Positions 16,303 to 26,102 of a stretch of 44,846 nt of DNA are shown here, piece by piece. The notes under the pieces are model-generated. The model made no database searches, was not told the origin of the DNA, and saw only the letters and a program-made list of their open reading frames with translations. Each line of letters opens with the position of its first letter. Positions within the stretch are counted from its first letter, which is position 1. This DNA comes from Bacteroidetes bacterium GWF2_41_31 (GTDB lineage Bacteria; Bacteroidota; Bacteroidia; Bacteroidales; F082), in assembly GCA_001769215.1 (NCBI GenBank), contig MEOL01000002.1:1-44846 (forward strand), read 5' to 3'. Made by a program: the position numbers and the translations under genes.

Positions 16303-19209
16303 ATGAAAAAAGCTTACTTATCCTCTTTTATTGTTTTGGCGGCCATGTTGACTGTTCAAGCACAAAGCCACCAAAAGACAATAGGCAAAGCGAACATGCC
16401 ATCAGAAATTGTTCAGCAAGAGCCAACTATGGCTAAAAGCGTCACCGACCTGAGTGATGGATTTGAAACCTATTCGGACTTTAGTCTCTTATTTAGTCCA
16501 TGGACCTTAACCGATGTGGATGGCTCAGAAACTTACGGCATTACAGATGTTGATTTTCTTAATCAGTATTCGCCAATGGCCTATATCATTTTCAACCCAT
16601 CGGCCACCACGCCGCCACAAACCGACGCAAGTATACAGCCTCATTCAGGCAGTAAATTCGCCGCCTCCTTCGCTGCGACAACCCCTCCTAACAATGACTG
16701 GCTTATTTCGCCGCCATTGGCAGCCGGAACCAACACTTCCGTTTCATTTTGGGTAAAATCGTATACCTCTCAATATGGCCTGGAGCGATATAAGGTAGGT
16801 ATATCCACCACCAATACCGATCCGGGGAGTTTTACCATTATTTCAGGAACAACCTACCTTGAAGCTCCAACGACATGGCAACAAAAGACATTTGACCTAA
16901 ACGCTTACAATGGGCAAACCATCTATGTGGGCATACAATGTGTTTCAAATGATGCGTTCATCTTTATGGTAGACGATTTTAACTTTACCACCACCACCTC
17001 ACAAAGCAACACTTTAACAGGTCTGGTTACCGACGCATATGATGGAACCCCGATACAGGGAGCCACAGTCACCATCGCGGGCCTGAGCACCACTACCGAT
17101 GCCTCCGGAAATTATACCATTACCAACATCCCTGATGGAACGCTAAATGCTGATTTTAATGCAGATATCACCCAGGGAGATGCTCCCTTATTGGTGAATT
17201 TTTCTGATCAGTCCTCCGAAGGTGCTCATACGGTGACCTGTTCAAAAACAGGTTATATCACTTATGTAAACAACCAGGTGGTGATTGATCCCGGACAAAC
17301 GTTGAACCTCAACATTTCGCTATCACAAACCCTTGCTGAAGGATCCATGCGTTTTGTACTCAACTGGGGTGCCAATCCAAGGGATCTTGATTCTCATCTG
17401 AACACACCTTCCATTGAGGGGAATACCTATCATATTTATTACAGCAATACAGGAAGTGCCACTTCTGCCCCCTATGCAGCCCTCGATCATGATATTACAT
17501 CAGGTTATGGACCTGAAACCATGACCATTTACCAGATGTTCGACGGAACCTACCAATATTACATTTACAAATTCGCGGGAGATGGAAATATTACAGAATC
17601 ACAAGCCGTATTGCAAATTTACAATCAGAACGGTTTAATGCAGACAGTTCAAGTACCCACCTCCGGCGAAGGGCTTTACTGGTATGTTTGTGATGTGAAT
17701 GGATCCAACGGACAATTGACTATTCACAATGTGATACAGCAAAGTGCTCCCGGTAAATTTGCTGATCCATTCCCGCCAAAAATTAAAGAGAATAACTTAT
17801 TCAACAGTAAAAATATCACCTCCTGGCTTTGGAACTTTGGGGATGGCAGTACCAGTACAGTTCAGAATCCAATACACACTTATACGGTTGCGGGAACCTA
17901 CACCGTTAGCCTGACAGTAGGAGATGGAACCATTACCAACACGGAGACTAAAACCAACTTGATCACGGTTACCGGATCAGGTGGAAATTCTACCCTCACC
18001 GGTTTGGTTACTGACGCCCTCAATGGGCAACCTGTTGCAGGGGCTTTGGTCACAGTAGCGGGACTTTCGTCAACTACCGATAGTCAGGGAAATTATGTGA
18101 TTAACAACGTGCCGTCCGGAGCACTGGTAGCAAACTTTCACGCCAGTCAAACCTCGGGTAGTGCACCCTTATCGGTTGATTTTACTGACCAGTCGACGGA
18201 AAACTCAAACACCGTTATCTGTTCCAAAACAGGATACAGCACCTACAACAATAGCCAGGTGGTGATCCCCATTGGTGGATCCCTGACTCTTAACATCTCC
18301 TTATCGCCAACGCTGGCAGCCGGCAACATGCGGTTTGTCCTCAATTGGGGCGAGTCTCCATCCGACCTTGACTCACATCTCAACACACCAGATATTGAGG
18401 GTCAGTCTTATCATGTATACTATGGCGATGAAGGAAGTGAAACCTCTGCACCCTACGCGTTACTCGATTACGACATCACCAGTGGATATGGTCCCGAAAC
18501 CATGACCATTTATCAGATGTTTAGTGGAACTTATCAGTACTATATAAAGAACTACTCCGAAACCCCCGACATCACTACCTCGCAGGCTGTTGTTCAAATT
18601 TATAACGAAAGCGGACTAATAAAAACCTTGCAGGTACCTATAAGTGGCACTGGTTTGTATTGGTATATATGCGATATAAATGGTAGCAATGGAGCACTCA
18701 CCATTCGAAATGTCATTCAGGAAAATGCGCCCGGCACAACTAAGGATGTCTTACCAGCTAAGGAGCCCGGACCGACTATTCCCGCGAGAAACATTACCTC
18801 CTGGTTATGGAATTTTGGCGACGGCGGTACCTCTTCCATGCAACACCCTTCCCATTCTTATAATGCCAATGGGAGCTACACCGTTTCGTTAACGGTGGGC
18901 AATGGGTCGATGCAGGCAACCGAAACCAAAACAGGTTATATACAGGTTGGACCTCAGGGAATTGATGAAGATGCCTTTGCGCAACAGATTAAACTTTACC
19001 CTATACCCGCTAAATATGACATGCAAATTGAATCTCCGGAAAAAATTGAACTCCTGCGGGTTACCAATCTTTCGGGCCATGAAGTATTTCGCATGCGTGT
19101 CGAGGAATTCAGTTATCGGCTCAACGTAAGTCATCTGAACAGTGGCGTATACTTTTTGTTAATTGAAACCCAAAAAGGTAACGTCATTAAAAGGTTTACC
19201 ATTAAATAG
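16303..19209 (+). CDS. Large secreted T9SS cargo protein with duplicated, interleaved PKD and carboxypeptidase-regulatory-like domains
   Basis: 968 residues from the ATG at 16303 ([15 protein letters not shown]), with a signal peptide ending VQAQS. Residues of about 50-230 form a choice-of-anchor-J/cleaved-adhesin type domain ([18 protein letters not shown]). Two copies of a module of about 320 residues follow (about 236-556 and 563-882). Each runs: first part of a carboxypeptidase-regulatory-like domain ([20 protein letters not shown]); first half of a PKD domain ([14 protein letters not shown]); rest of the regulatory-like domain ([15 protein letters not shown]); a YfaP/DUF2135-like domain ([19 protein letters not shown]); and the second half of the PKD domain ([16 protein letters not shown]). 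A type A sorting domain ends the protein ([26 protein letters not shown]). It is probably a cell-surface adhesin or binding protein; its ligand is unknown. Confidence 0.88.
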   Translation: MKKAYLSSFIVLAAMLTVQAQSHQKTIGKANMPSEIVQQEPTMAKSVTDLSDGFETYSDFSLLFSPWTLTDVDGSETYGITDVDFLNQYSPMAYIIFNPSATTPPQTDASIQPHSGSKFAASFAATTPPNNDWLISPPLAAGTNTSVSFWVKSYTSQYGLERYKVGISTTNTDPGSFTIISGTTYLEAPTTWQQKTFDLNAYNGQTIYVGIQCVSNDAFIFMVDDFNFTTTTSQSNTLTGLVTDAYDGTPIQGATVTIAGLSTTTDASGNYTITNIPDGTLNADFNADITQGDAPLLVNFSDQSSEGAHTVTCSKTGYITYVNNQVVIDPGQTLNLNISLSQTLAEGSMRFVLNWGANPRDLDSHLNTPSIEGNTYHIYYSNTGSATSAPYAALDHDITSGYGPETMTIYQMFDGTYQYYIYKFAGDGNITESQAVLQIYNQNGLMQTVQVPTSGEGLYWYVCDVNGSNGQLTIHNVIQQSAPGKFADPFPPKIKENNLFNSKNITSWLWNFGDGSTSTVQNPIHTYTVAGTYTVSLTVGDGTITNTETKTNLITVTGSGGNSTLTGLVTDALNGQPVAGALVTVAGLSSTTDSQGNYVINNVPSGALVANFHASQTSGSAPLSVDFTDQSTENSNTVICSKTGYSTYNNSQVVIPIGGSLTLNISLSPTLAAGNMRFVLNWGESPSDLDSHLNTPDIEGQSYHVYYGDEGSETSAPYALLDYDITSGYGPETMTIYQMFSGTYQYYIKNYSETPDITTSQAVVQIYNESGLIKTLQVPISGTGLYWYICDINGSNGALTIRNVIQENAPGTTKDVLPAKEPGPTIPARNITSWLWNFGDGGTSSMQHPSHSYNANGSYTVSLTVGNGSMQATETKTGYIQVGPQGIDEDAFAQQIKLYPIPAKYDMQIESPEKIELLRVTNLSGHEVFRMRVEEFSYRLNVSHLNSGVYFLLIETQKGNVIKRFTIK

Positions 19210-19229
19210 AATTATATAATTGGTATTTC

Positions 19230-19270
19230 AAAACCGCAGATTCGGGAAATCCGGGTTTGCGGTTTTTTTT
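19230..19270 (+). terminator. Intrinsic terminator after the PKD protein gene
   Basis: The 9-base stem AAAACCGCA / TGCGGTTTT encloses a 19-base loop region that can fold further, followed by a T tract. The remaining stretch to 19515 holds the nhaD -7 element and nothing else I recognise. Confidence 0.85.
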
Positions 19271-19481
19271 ATGAGGTTTTAGTATTTCCTCACAGCATCT
19301 TTCGTTCACCTTCAGAATTTACACTTACCCTCTAACAGGCATATTTTCCTTTTAAACTCCATCACCAAATATTTTCATTAATAATATCCGTAAATTTTCA
19401 AGTCTCTGTTCTCGCCCAAAAATTTATTTACGAAAACACAAATCTTGACAATTAAAAATTCAATCCAACCGCATCTTTGGC

Positions 19482-19489
19482 TACATTTG
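19482..19489 (+). promoter_or_regulatory. -7 element (TACATTTG) of nhaD
   Basis: TACATTTG matches TAnnTTTG and ends 26 bases before the ATG at 19516, which supports that start over the upstream TTG at 19477. Confidence 0.55.
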
Positions 19490-19515
19490 CCGGCATAAAA
19501 ATTAAATTATCAAAC

Positions 19516-20922
19516 ATGTTTATTTTAATGGTTGTCATCTTTGTTCTGGGGTATTTAGCCATCGCCCTGGAGCATCCTTTAAAAATCGACAAAGCGGCTT
19601 CGGCCTTGCTGATTGGTTCATTAACCTGGGTTGCATTTATCATTGGGGCGGAGGACATTTTATTATCAGGAGTAAGTGCTACCTGGAATACCTTTCTTCA
19701 TGAACAACAAATATTGGCAGCGGCAGCAGGAACTACCTTTGAGGTAACGCATGAAACTTATCTCGATTTTATCGTTCACAATCAGATTATTGAACATCTG
19801 GGTGAAATTTCTGAGATTTTGTTTTTCCTGTTGGGAGCTATGACCATTGTGGAAATTATTGACCATCACCAGGGATTTAAGCTGGTAACCGATAGCATAA
19901 AAACAACCAGCCAGGTAAAACTCTTATGGATAATCAGTTTCCTGACATTTTTTATGTCGGCCACACTCGACAACCTCACCACCACCATCGTGATGGTTAC
20001 CTTGCTTAAAAAGCTCATCGCTGACAAACAAACGCGATGGTTTTTCGCGGCGATGGTTGTGCTGGCCGCCAATGCAGGAGGTGCCTGGTCGCCCATTGGC
20101 GATGTTACCACCATCATGTTGTGGATTGGAGGTCAGATTACGGCCGTAAATATCATTTTAATGGTATTTATTCCCAGTTTAATTACCATGGTCATTCCCA
20201 TGATTTTGTTATCGTTTACTATGAAGGGAAACGTAACCAGGCCAAAGCTCTCCTCCAATGACAGCCTTGAATACACTACACTCTTTGAACGGAAATTGAT
20301 GTTGTTCGTTGGCGTTGGAGCCCTGCTGTTTGTTCCTGTTTTTAAATCAATAACCCACCTGCCTCCCTATATGGGCATGCTTTTTGGATTAGGTGTACTT
20401 TGGGTAATGACAGATATCATGCACCGTAAAAAACCTTATGAAGATAAAGGAAGACTTACGGTAACCGGTGTAATAAAAAAAGTAGATATACCAACAGTTT
20501 TATTTTTCCTTGGCATACTATCTGCGGTTGCTTCTCTCCAAACAGCCGGTCAATTAGGACTGGTTTCCAGATGGTTAGATCAGGTGACGAATAATAATAT
20601 TTATATCATTAATACGGCTATTGGTTTACTGAGTTCAGTTGTTGACAACGTTCCTTTAGTTGCTGGTGCCATGGGCATGTACCCGCTTGCCGAAGTAGGG
20701 CACTTTGCAGTGGATGGAATCTTCTGGGAATTGCTGGCATTAACAGCGGGAACAGGTGGAAGTATTCTAATTATCGGGTCTGCAGCCGGTGTTGCCGCCA
20801 TGGCACTCGAAAAAATAGATTTTATCTGGTATTTGAAGAAAATCAGTTTGCTGGCTTTGCTGGGATACTTTGCCGGAATAGCGGCCTATTATTTTCAGGA
20901 ACTTCTAATGGGTAATATTTAA
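19516..20922 (+). CDS. nhaD: NhaD-type sodium:proton antiporter
   Basis: 468 residues from the ATG at 19516 (MFILMVVIFVLGYLAIALEHPL). The frame extends upstream to a TTG at 19477, but that would include the promoter. About 11-13 membrane helices are present. Family segments include LGEISEILFFLLGAMTIVEIIDHHQGF, the SATLDNLTTTIVMVTLL helix break, ANAGGAWSPIGDVTTIMLW and, near the C terminus, SSVVDNVPLVAGAMGMYP, the paired signatures of the NhaD/ArsB ion-transporter fold. It exchanges external protons for internal Na+ (or Li+) and supports salt tolerance or use of a sodium gradient. Single-gene transcript with promoter and a shared terminator. Confidence 0.9.
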   Translation: MFILMVVIFVLGYLAIALEHPLKIDKAASALLIGSLTWVAFIIGAEDILLSGVSATWNTFLHEQQILAAAAGTTFEVTHETYLDFIVHNQIIEHLGEISEILFFLLGAMTIVEIIDHHQGFKLVTDSIKTTSQVKLLWIISFLTFFMSATLDNLTTTIVMVTLLKKLIADKQTRWFFAAMVVLAANAGGAWSPIGDVTTIMLWIGGQITAVNIILMVFIPSLITMVIPMILLSFTMKGNVTRPKLSSNDSLEYTTLFERKLMLFVGVGALLFVPVFKSITHLPPYMGMLFGLGVLWVMTDIMHRKKPYEDKGRLTVTGVIKKVDIPTVLFFLGILSAVASLQTAGQLGLVSRWLDQVTNNNIYIINTAIGLLSSVVDNVPLVAGAMGMYPLAEVGHFAVDGIFWELLALTAGTGGSILIIGSAAGVAAMALEKIDFIWYLKKISLLALLGYFAGIAAYYFQELLMGNI

Positions 20923-20937
20923 AAACAAACCAATAAA

Positions 20938-20969
20938 AGAAAAAGCCACTCATCAGGGTGGCTTTTTTT
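20938..20969. terminator. Bidirectional terminator between nhaD and anmK
   Basis: The stem AAAAGCCAC (20941-20949) / GTGGCTTTT (20958-20966) with loop TCATCAGG has A residues on its left and T residues on its right, so it can end transcripts from both converging genes. The anmK stop codon abuts it. Confidence 0.88.
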
Positions 20970-22032
20970 ATGGATTACTGATGACTCCTCCAATGCTATC
21001 GCACTTGGCCCCGGTTACCGAAGCCAGGCAATTCACTTTTTTCCGGATACACAACATGCCCATGAAAGCAAAAACCAAAGCCTCCTTAAAATCTATTAAC
21101 TGTTGATCAGGAACGACAATCTCCTGTGAAGTGAGTTTTTTGATGGATTCAATTAGATAATGATTGTGTGAACCTCCTCCCGTGACTAAAACCTTGCCAT
21201 GGTCCAGGTGATTAATTGAACGCGCGATATGTTGACTGATATGTGCAGTAGCCGTTGCCATCCGGTTTTCAACAGAGACTTGCTTTGATAACAAGGGGGC
21301 GATAAAATGCCTGACCACATATTCGTTGCTCAGAGATTTTGGATGTTGATGGAGAAAGTACTCATGGCTGTTCAGTTGCTCCAACAATCTCAAATCAACA
21401 TGACCTGATGCCGCCAATGCTCCTCCATCGTCAAATGGCAATCCCACTTCGGTACTGAGCAGGTTAAGCAGTTGATTTGCTGCACAGATGTCGTAACCCT
21501 TGCGGTTACCTTTTTCATTAAATGAGATATTGGCAATCCCACCCAGGTTCAAACATGCCCTGTATTCATTGAAAAGCAGCTCATCACCAATGGGTACTAA
21601 GGGCGCACCCTGACCTCCGTTTTGTATATCGGCAGATCTAAAGTCACTTATCGTGATGATCCCTGTTTGCCGGGCGATGGAGGTTCCTTTACCCAACTGA
21701 AAACTATACCCATGTTCGGGTTCATGAAAAATGGTATGGCCATGGGAAGAAATGAGTTCAGGAGCAAGTTGGTGTTTATGGATAAAAGATGCCGCCAGTT
21801 CTCCTATTAACTGCCCATATTCAACATCCAGCCTGAACAACTCGTTTGAAGGCAGTAAATGAGCGTGTGCCAGTTTCTGATGCCATTGAGCCGTGTAAGA
21901 TACGGTTTCTGATTTCGCGATGTGGTATTGCCATTTATTGTCGTTAAAACTAAATCTACAACAGGCCATATCGATGCCATCAAGCGAACTGCCCGACATG
22001 AGCCCCAGAACCGAATAGGAATTACTGGTCAC
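20968..22032 (-). CDS. anmK: Anhydro-N-acetylmuramic acid kinase
   Basis: 354 residues. The N-terminal phosphate-binding motif GLMSGSSLDGIDMACC, NLGGIANISF, and FDDGGALAASGHVD are diagnostic for AnmK. The enzyme hydrolyses and phosphorylates 1,6-anhydro-N-acetylmuramic acid to MurNAc-6-phosphate in peptidoglycan recycling, in the cytoplasm. The start is GTG (22032-22030), which overlaps the murF stop in the four bases GTGA, so translation is coupled to murF. A distal LVTGGGSHNHYLIE segment also fits. De novo wall synthesis (MurF) and recycling (AnmK) are thus on one mRNA. Confidence 0.94.
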   Translation of the reverse strand: MTSNSYSVLGLMSGSSLDGIDMACCRFSFNDNKWQYHIAKSETVSYTAQWHQKLAHAHLLPSNELFRLDVEYGQLIGELAASFIHKHQLAPELISSHGHTIFHEPEHGYSFQLGKGTSIARQTGIITISDFRSADIQNGGQGAPLVPIGDELLFNEYRACLNLGGIANISFNEKGNRKGYDICAANQLLNLLSTEVGLPFDDGGALAASGHVDLRLLEQLNSHEYFLHQHPKSLSNEYVVRHFIAPLLSKQVSVENRMATATAHISQHIARSINHLDHGKVLVTGGGSHNHYLIESIKKLTSQEIVVPDQQLIDFKEALVFAFMGMLCIRKKVNCLASVTGAKCDSIGGVISNP

Positions 22033-23321
22033 AGCACGTTGATTAGTTGTTCGAGTTGCATGCCTCGCGATCCTTTGACCAGCACACGTGCTTGTTTAAT
22101 CGGATTCCGTTTTAGAAATAGGATGACTTCACCGGTAGTTTCGAAAAACAAATACCGATCGCTTTTAAGATTGTAAAAATGCTTGCCTGCTAATATCACT
22201 TTTTTGAACCCAAGTTGACCAATCAACTCAATAATGAGCTGATGTTCCTCTTTAGAAGCTGTACCAAGTTCAAACATATCACCTAAAATCAACCACGAAT
22301 GATCATCCGCATAGGATTTAAAACTATGAATCGCTTCGGACATACTTACCGGGTTGGCGTTGTAGGCATCTAAAAACAGGTGATTTTGCTCGGTTTTGAG
22401 TTCCTGTGAACGGCTGTTTTCAGGTATATATTTCTCAATGGCTTTGACAATATTTTTATTTTTAATCTTAAAATAATATCCAAAAGCTATGGCCGCCATG
22501 ACATTGGGGAAATTATACCGTCCATAAAGGTGGGATGAAATGTGGAAGGCAGCCTCATGGTGATATGAAGCCGAAATTTTTATCCAGGGCATTTCAACCT
22601 GCAACGCCCCTCCTACTTCGCTTGAGCCTGATCCATAGGTTAACCGATGCATGCCTTCACTTAGTTGCATAAGTAACACATCATCTGCGTTAACAATGGC
22701 TGTTCCGTTGTTGATACGGATATAAGAAAAAAGCTCATTTTTCGCGTTAATCACTCCCTCGTAACTTCCCATACCTTCCAGGTGTGCTTTGCCAATATTG
22801 GTGATGATACCTATATTTGGCCTGGCCAGTTCACACAGTCTGGCAATTTCCCCCGGATGGTTAGCACCCATTTCAACCACCGCAACCTGTGTCTTGCCGG
22901 TCATACGCAACAAGGTAAGGGGTACACCAATGTGATTGTTCAGGTTTCCCTGGGTAGCGACGACTAACTTTTCTGTTTCAAGAACCCTGTATATCAGTTC
23001 TTTAGTTGTCGTTTTTCCATTCGACCCTGTGATTCCAATGACAGTTGCCTTTAGAGATTCCCGGTGGAAAAGGGCCAGGTTTTGCAACGCTTCCAATACA
23101 TTGTCAACTAAAAAGTAACGGTTATTATCTTCGCAAAAGGCTTTATCATCCACAACAGCCAACTCGGCACCTTTATCAATGGCCTCTTTGGCAAAAAGGT
23201 TTCCATTAAATTTTTCGCCTGAAAGTGCGAAAAAAACACTTCCCTTAACATCACCTCTCGTATCGGTACTTATTTTTGGCGATGCCAAAAAAAGCTGGTG
23301 TAATTCCTGAATATTCTTCAT
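22029..23321 (-). CDS. murF: UDP-N-acetylmuramoyl-tripeptide--D-alanyl-D-alanine ligase
   Basis: 430 residues from the ATG at 23321 (MKNIQELHQLFLASP); the frame is open 34 codons further, but those codons read through a terminator hairpin. It shows the Mur ligase ATP-binding loop VIGITGSNGKTTTKEL near residues 95-110, VVEMGANHPGEIARL, NIGKAHLEGMGSYEG, and LDAYNANPVSMSEAI. It adds D-Ala-D-Ala to the UDP-MurNAc-tripeptide, the last cytoplasmic step of the precursor. It follows gldJ on the same strand but is separated from it by an intrinsic terminator; anmK follows with a 4-base overlap. Confidence 0.95.
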   Translation of the reverse strand: MKNIQELHQLFLASPKISTDTRGDVKGSVFFALSGEKFNGNLFAKEAIDKGAELAVVDDKAFCEDNNRYFLVDNVLEALQNLALFHRESLKATVIGITGSNGKTTTKELIYRVLETEKLVVATQGNLNNHIGVPLTLLRMTGKTQVAVVEMGANHPGEIARLCELARPNIGIITNIGKAHLEGMGSYEGVINAKNELFSYIRINNGTAIVNADDVLLMQLSEGMHRLTYGSGSSEVGGALQVEMPWIKISASYHHEAAFHISSHLYGRYNFPNVMAAIAFGYYFKIKNKNIVKAIEKYIPENSRSQELKTEQNHLFLDAYNANPVSMSEAIHSFKSYADDHSWLILGDMFELGTASKEEHQLIIELIGQLGFKKVILAGKHFYNLKSDRYLFFETTGEVILFLKRNPIKQARVLVKGSRGMQLEQLINVL

Positions 23322-23326
23322 ACGAA

Positions 23327-23357
23327 TAAAAAAACCCCACTCTGTAAGGAGTGGGGT
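23327..23357 (-). terminator. Intrinsic terminator between gldJ and murF
   Basis: On the minus strand the 9-base GC-rich stem ACCCCACTC / GAGTGGGGT with a 6-base loop runs straight into seven T residues. The T tract ends only 5 bases before the murF ATG at 23321, an unusually tight placement. Confidence 0.88.
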
Positions 23358-23377
23358 AAAGATAATACTATTTTCTG

Positions 23378-24853
23378 TTAATTCCCTCCAGGGATAGCAC
23401 TGCCCACGCGAATCATGGCGCATCTGAATCCAATGGTGGAAGCTGACTCATCTTCGTTTAAGAAGCGACGTGTTCCCGGGCTCAGGTAGTAAACGCCGTC
23501 ATCCCACGAGCCCCCTTTCACCACGCGTGCTTTGTCGCTTATTAAAGTAGTTTGGCCATAATCGTACATGCTTTTTGAATCAGCAGCATCTTCTTCGCCA
23601 TCAAGCCAATCGGCCCTGATACCTGATTGATAATCGCCGTCACGGTAGTTTACGTTATCAGCTTTGCGGTAGTTTTTACGTGAAGCTGCTTCTTCGGGGG
23701 TAATATTTTCATAAACGATACGTCCCAATGAATCTTTTGGAGCGATACCGCCATCAATGTCTTTTTTAACGTTTTGAAAGACGTTACCACGATAGGGGTT
23801 AAAATCGGAAACGAACTCAGGTGTCATGGGGCGGTAAACGTCGAGCACCCATTCGCTGACATTGCCGGCCATATTATATATACCATAATCGTTTGGCCAA
23901 TAGGAACCTACTGATGCAGGAATGCTGGCACCATCATTCAGGTTACCTGCAACTCCCATGTAATCGCCGCTACCGATTTTAAAGTTGGCCACAAAACTTC
24001 CGTAGTATTTTGTTTCATCTGTACGAACACCACTTCCGTTCCAGGGATATTGTCTGCGTTCTACAACGCGGTTATACAAGGTGTTTCCGACGAGACCCAA
24101 CGCGGCATATTCCCATTCAGCCTCGGTAGGAAGCCTGTAGTTGGGTAAAAGCAAACCGTCTTCGAACCTGACGTTTCTTACGCCTGTGCCCTTTGGATCA
24201 AGGTCTTTTTTGCCTTCTTTAACCAAACCTTCATATTGTCCGGCAAGGTAAGCATCGGTATTAAAATTGTTTTCATCTACCTGATCAGGATCAAAATCCA
24301 GTATGCCTGCATCAATGAGTAAGCCTTCGTTTACCCGGTCGCTTCTCCAGGATGCGAAATCGTTGGCCTGAACCCAGCTTACACCCACCACGGGGTAGTT
24401 TTGATAAGACGGGTGTCTGAAATAGGTTTGTACGAGGGGCTCATTATAAGCCAGTCTGTCGCGCCAAACTAAGGTGTCGGGAAGCGCATTTTGAACTACC
24501 AGCGGATAACTTTGACCGTAAACCCTGTTGAGCCAAAAGATATATTCCAGATAAGCGATGTTACTTACTTCCGTTTGATCGATATAAAAACTGCTCACTG
24601 TAACCTTACGAGGTGAATTGTCCCATTCGTAGAATGGAGTTTCGGAGGTGGATCCCATGGTAAATGTTCCGCCTTCGATCAACACCAACCCTGGTCCGGT
24701 AATCTGTTCGGCCGACTGGGCAACTTCAAATCCACCATTTTTTGGGTTGTTATATTCCCAACCAGTTGTGCGTGAACGTTCGCGGGACTTACATGACGTA
24801 GAAAAGATCGCCAAAAAAGCCAATCCTGCCAAGATTAAAAACGACTTATTCAT
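23378..24853 (-). CDS. gldJ: T9SS/gliding-motility lipoprotein GldJ
   Basis: 491 residues from the ATG at 24853 (MNKSFLILAGLAFLAIF); another in-frame ATG lies 9 bases upstream. The signal peptide ends in the lipobox STSC. The mature N terminus SRTTGWEYNNPKNGGFEV is the hallmark of GldJ, and the rest is a SUMF1/formylglycine-enzyme-like fold (GGTFTMGS, FYIDQTEVSN, YRLPTEAEWEYAA, NMAGNVSEWV, RVVKGGSWDDG, IGFRCAM). GldJ is an outer-membrane-associated lipoprotein needed to stabilise GldK and other T9SS parts; its SUMF1 fold is thought to be structural. It follows a porP/sprF gene. In Flavobacterium johnsoniae gldJ is also next to porU and porV. Confidence 0.9.
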   Translation of the reverse strand: MNKSFLILAGLAFLAIFSTSCKSRERSRTTGWEYNNPKNGGFEVAQSAEQITGPGLVLIEGGTFTMGSTSETPFYEWDNSPRKVTVSSFYIDQTEVSNIAYLEYIFWLNRVYGQSYPLVVQNALPDTLVWRDRLAYNEPLVQTYFRHPSYQNYPVVGVSWVQANDFASWRSDRVNEGLLIDAGILDFDPDQVDENNFNTDAYLAGQYEGLVKEGKKDLDPKGTGVRNVRFEDGLLLPNYRLPTEAEWEYAALGLVGNTLYNRVVERRQYPWNGSGVRTDETKYYGSFVANFKIGSGDYMGVAGNLNDGASIPASVGSYWPNDYGIYNMAGNVSEWVLDVYRPMTPEFVSDFNPYRGNVFQNVKKDIDGGIAPKDSLGRIVYENITPEEAASRKNYRKADNVNYRDGDYQSGIRADWLDGEEDAADSKSMYDYGQTTLISDKARVVKGGSWDDGVYYLSPGTRRFLNEDESASTIGFRCAMIRVGSAIPGGN

Positions 24854-24898
24854 TATAAACATTATTAGTTTGATTTTATTAAACTATTTCGATAATAA

Positions 24899-25903
24899 CT
24901 AAAAAGAGGGTGATTTTATTGCCTTAATATGCATGCGCGAAGATTCTTTATACAAGCAGAAATCCCAGGCAAATGAAATTTCATGGGCTCCACCTGCTTT
25001 CCCACCAATATCCGATACGGTAAAATCGTAACTATACCCTATGCGAATGTTGTTATAGGTAACGCCAATCAAGGCTACCACGGCATCAGGGTTTTCAAAA
25101 TTATGTCGAAACCACCCCCCTAAAACAAAAGGGTATTTATTAAGGTACAGCCCAACATTTAGCTGATGAAATTGACCTTGTTGCATATACAATACGTTGG
25201 GTTGTATGGCGAGGTCATCACCACTTGCATCTCCCAGCCCTCCTTTGGTGGCATTGATTAACACACCACCATGAGCGGCTATTTTCATAGGCCATTTACT
25301 GTCGGCATCGTTATAAAACGACAAATTCGGTTGGTTTAAATGGTCGACTGCGACTCCAAAAAAGAACTTGTCCAGGTAGTTCATCACCGCTCCGGCAGAG
25401 AAATCAACTACTGCAATATTGACACTGGAAGGAATTATTTCTGATGAGGTTTGACTAATGTTTCCTGTTGTCGGGTTAATCTGATCGGCAAAAATAAATT
25501 TATTCCAGTTGAGATGTTCCTGATAATAACCTGTTTTAATGCCAAAACTAACCATTACCGGATTGCTTACCTGGAGTTTGTAAGAATAAAAGGCTGAAAT
25601 AGAATTGCGCACCAATGCGCCATCCCCTTGTGCATCGCTCATGGCCAAAATCCCGTATCCACTGTTGATACCAGGGATACTTTGGTCATAACTTATGTTA
25701 TAGGTAACATAAGCATTTGAAAGTGAGGGGTACTGATTTCGATAGTTTAAGCCTAGCCTACCACATTCGGTACTGCCTGCAAGTGCAGGGTTTAAATATA
25801 AAGGATTGGCATAAAATTGGGAAAACTCAGGATCCTGAGCTTGAGTAACACCACACGCTACAATGAACAATGAAACTATGATTATTCGGACTACTCTGAT
25901 CAT
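24899..25903 (-). CDS. PorP/SprF-family type IX secretion outer-membrane protein
   Basis: 334 residues from the ATG at 25903 (MIRVVRIIIVSLFIVA); the four-codon extension from a TTG at 25915 is rejected. The signal peptide ends VTQAQD, followed directly by the family signature PEFSQFYANPLYLNPALAGS. The remainder is amphipathic beta-strands with GLNYRNQYP and, at the end, NIRIGYSYDFTVSDIGG, predicting a beta-barrel. PorP/SprF proteins are T9SS components or cargo-specific partners of large type B adhesins. It precedes gldJ by 45 bases in one probable operon and is divergent from the first porU. Confidence 0.9.
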   Translation of the reverse strand: MIRVVRIIIVSLFIVACGVTQAQDPEFSQFYANPLYLNPALAGSTECGRLGLNYRNQYPSLSNAYVTYNISYDQSIPGINSGYGILAMSDAQGDGALVRNSISAFYSYKLQVSNPVMVSFGIKTGYYQEHLNWNKFIFADQINPTTGNISQTSSEIIPSSVNIAVVDFSAGAVMNYLDKFFFGVAVDHLNQPNLSFYNDADSKWPMKIAAHGGVLINATKGGLGDASGDDLAIQPNVLYMQQGQFHQLNVGLYLNKYPFVLGGWFRHNFENPDAVVALIGVTYNNIRIGYSYDFTVSDIGGKAGGAHEISFAWDFCLYKESSRMHIKAIKSPSF

Positions 25904-26004
25904 TATTTCATTCAATTAATTTAATTTGGTTTTGCGAGCACAATTATACGACCTTTTTCATTACCCTTTCCTTTACCGGGTAATTTTTTAGAAAATTCAC
26001 TCGG

Positions 26005-26012
26005 CAAATTTA
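26005..26012 (-). promoter_or_regulatory. -7 element candidate for the porP/sprF-gldJ operon
   Basis: Minus-strand TAAATTTG matches TAnnTTTG, about 100 bases before the ATG at 25903 in the divergent gap. The distance implies a long leader. No convincing promoter for the rightward porU was seen in this gap. Confidence 0.35.
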
Positions 26013-26102
26013 CATAAAATAAAACATATGAAATGCCGTTATTCAACAGAATAATAACTCGAGATACCGTTAATTGTTATTTTTAACACCTAATTAAATC
26101 AC

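Noticed and set aside
16303-19209. CRISPR or DNA-level tandem repeat in the duplicated PKD gene
   Set aside because: The repetition is at protein-domain level with diverged DNA; there are no short regularly spaced repeats.
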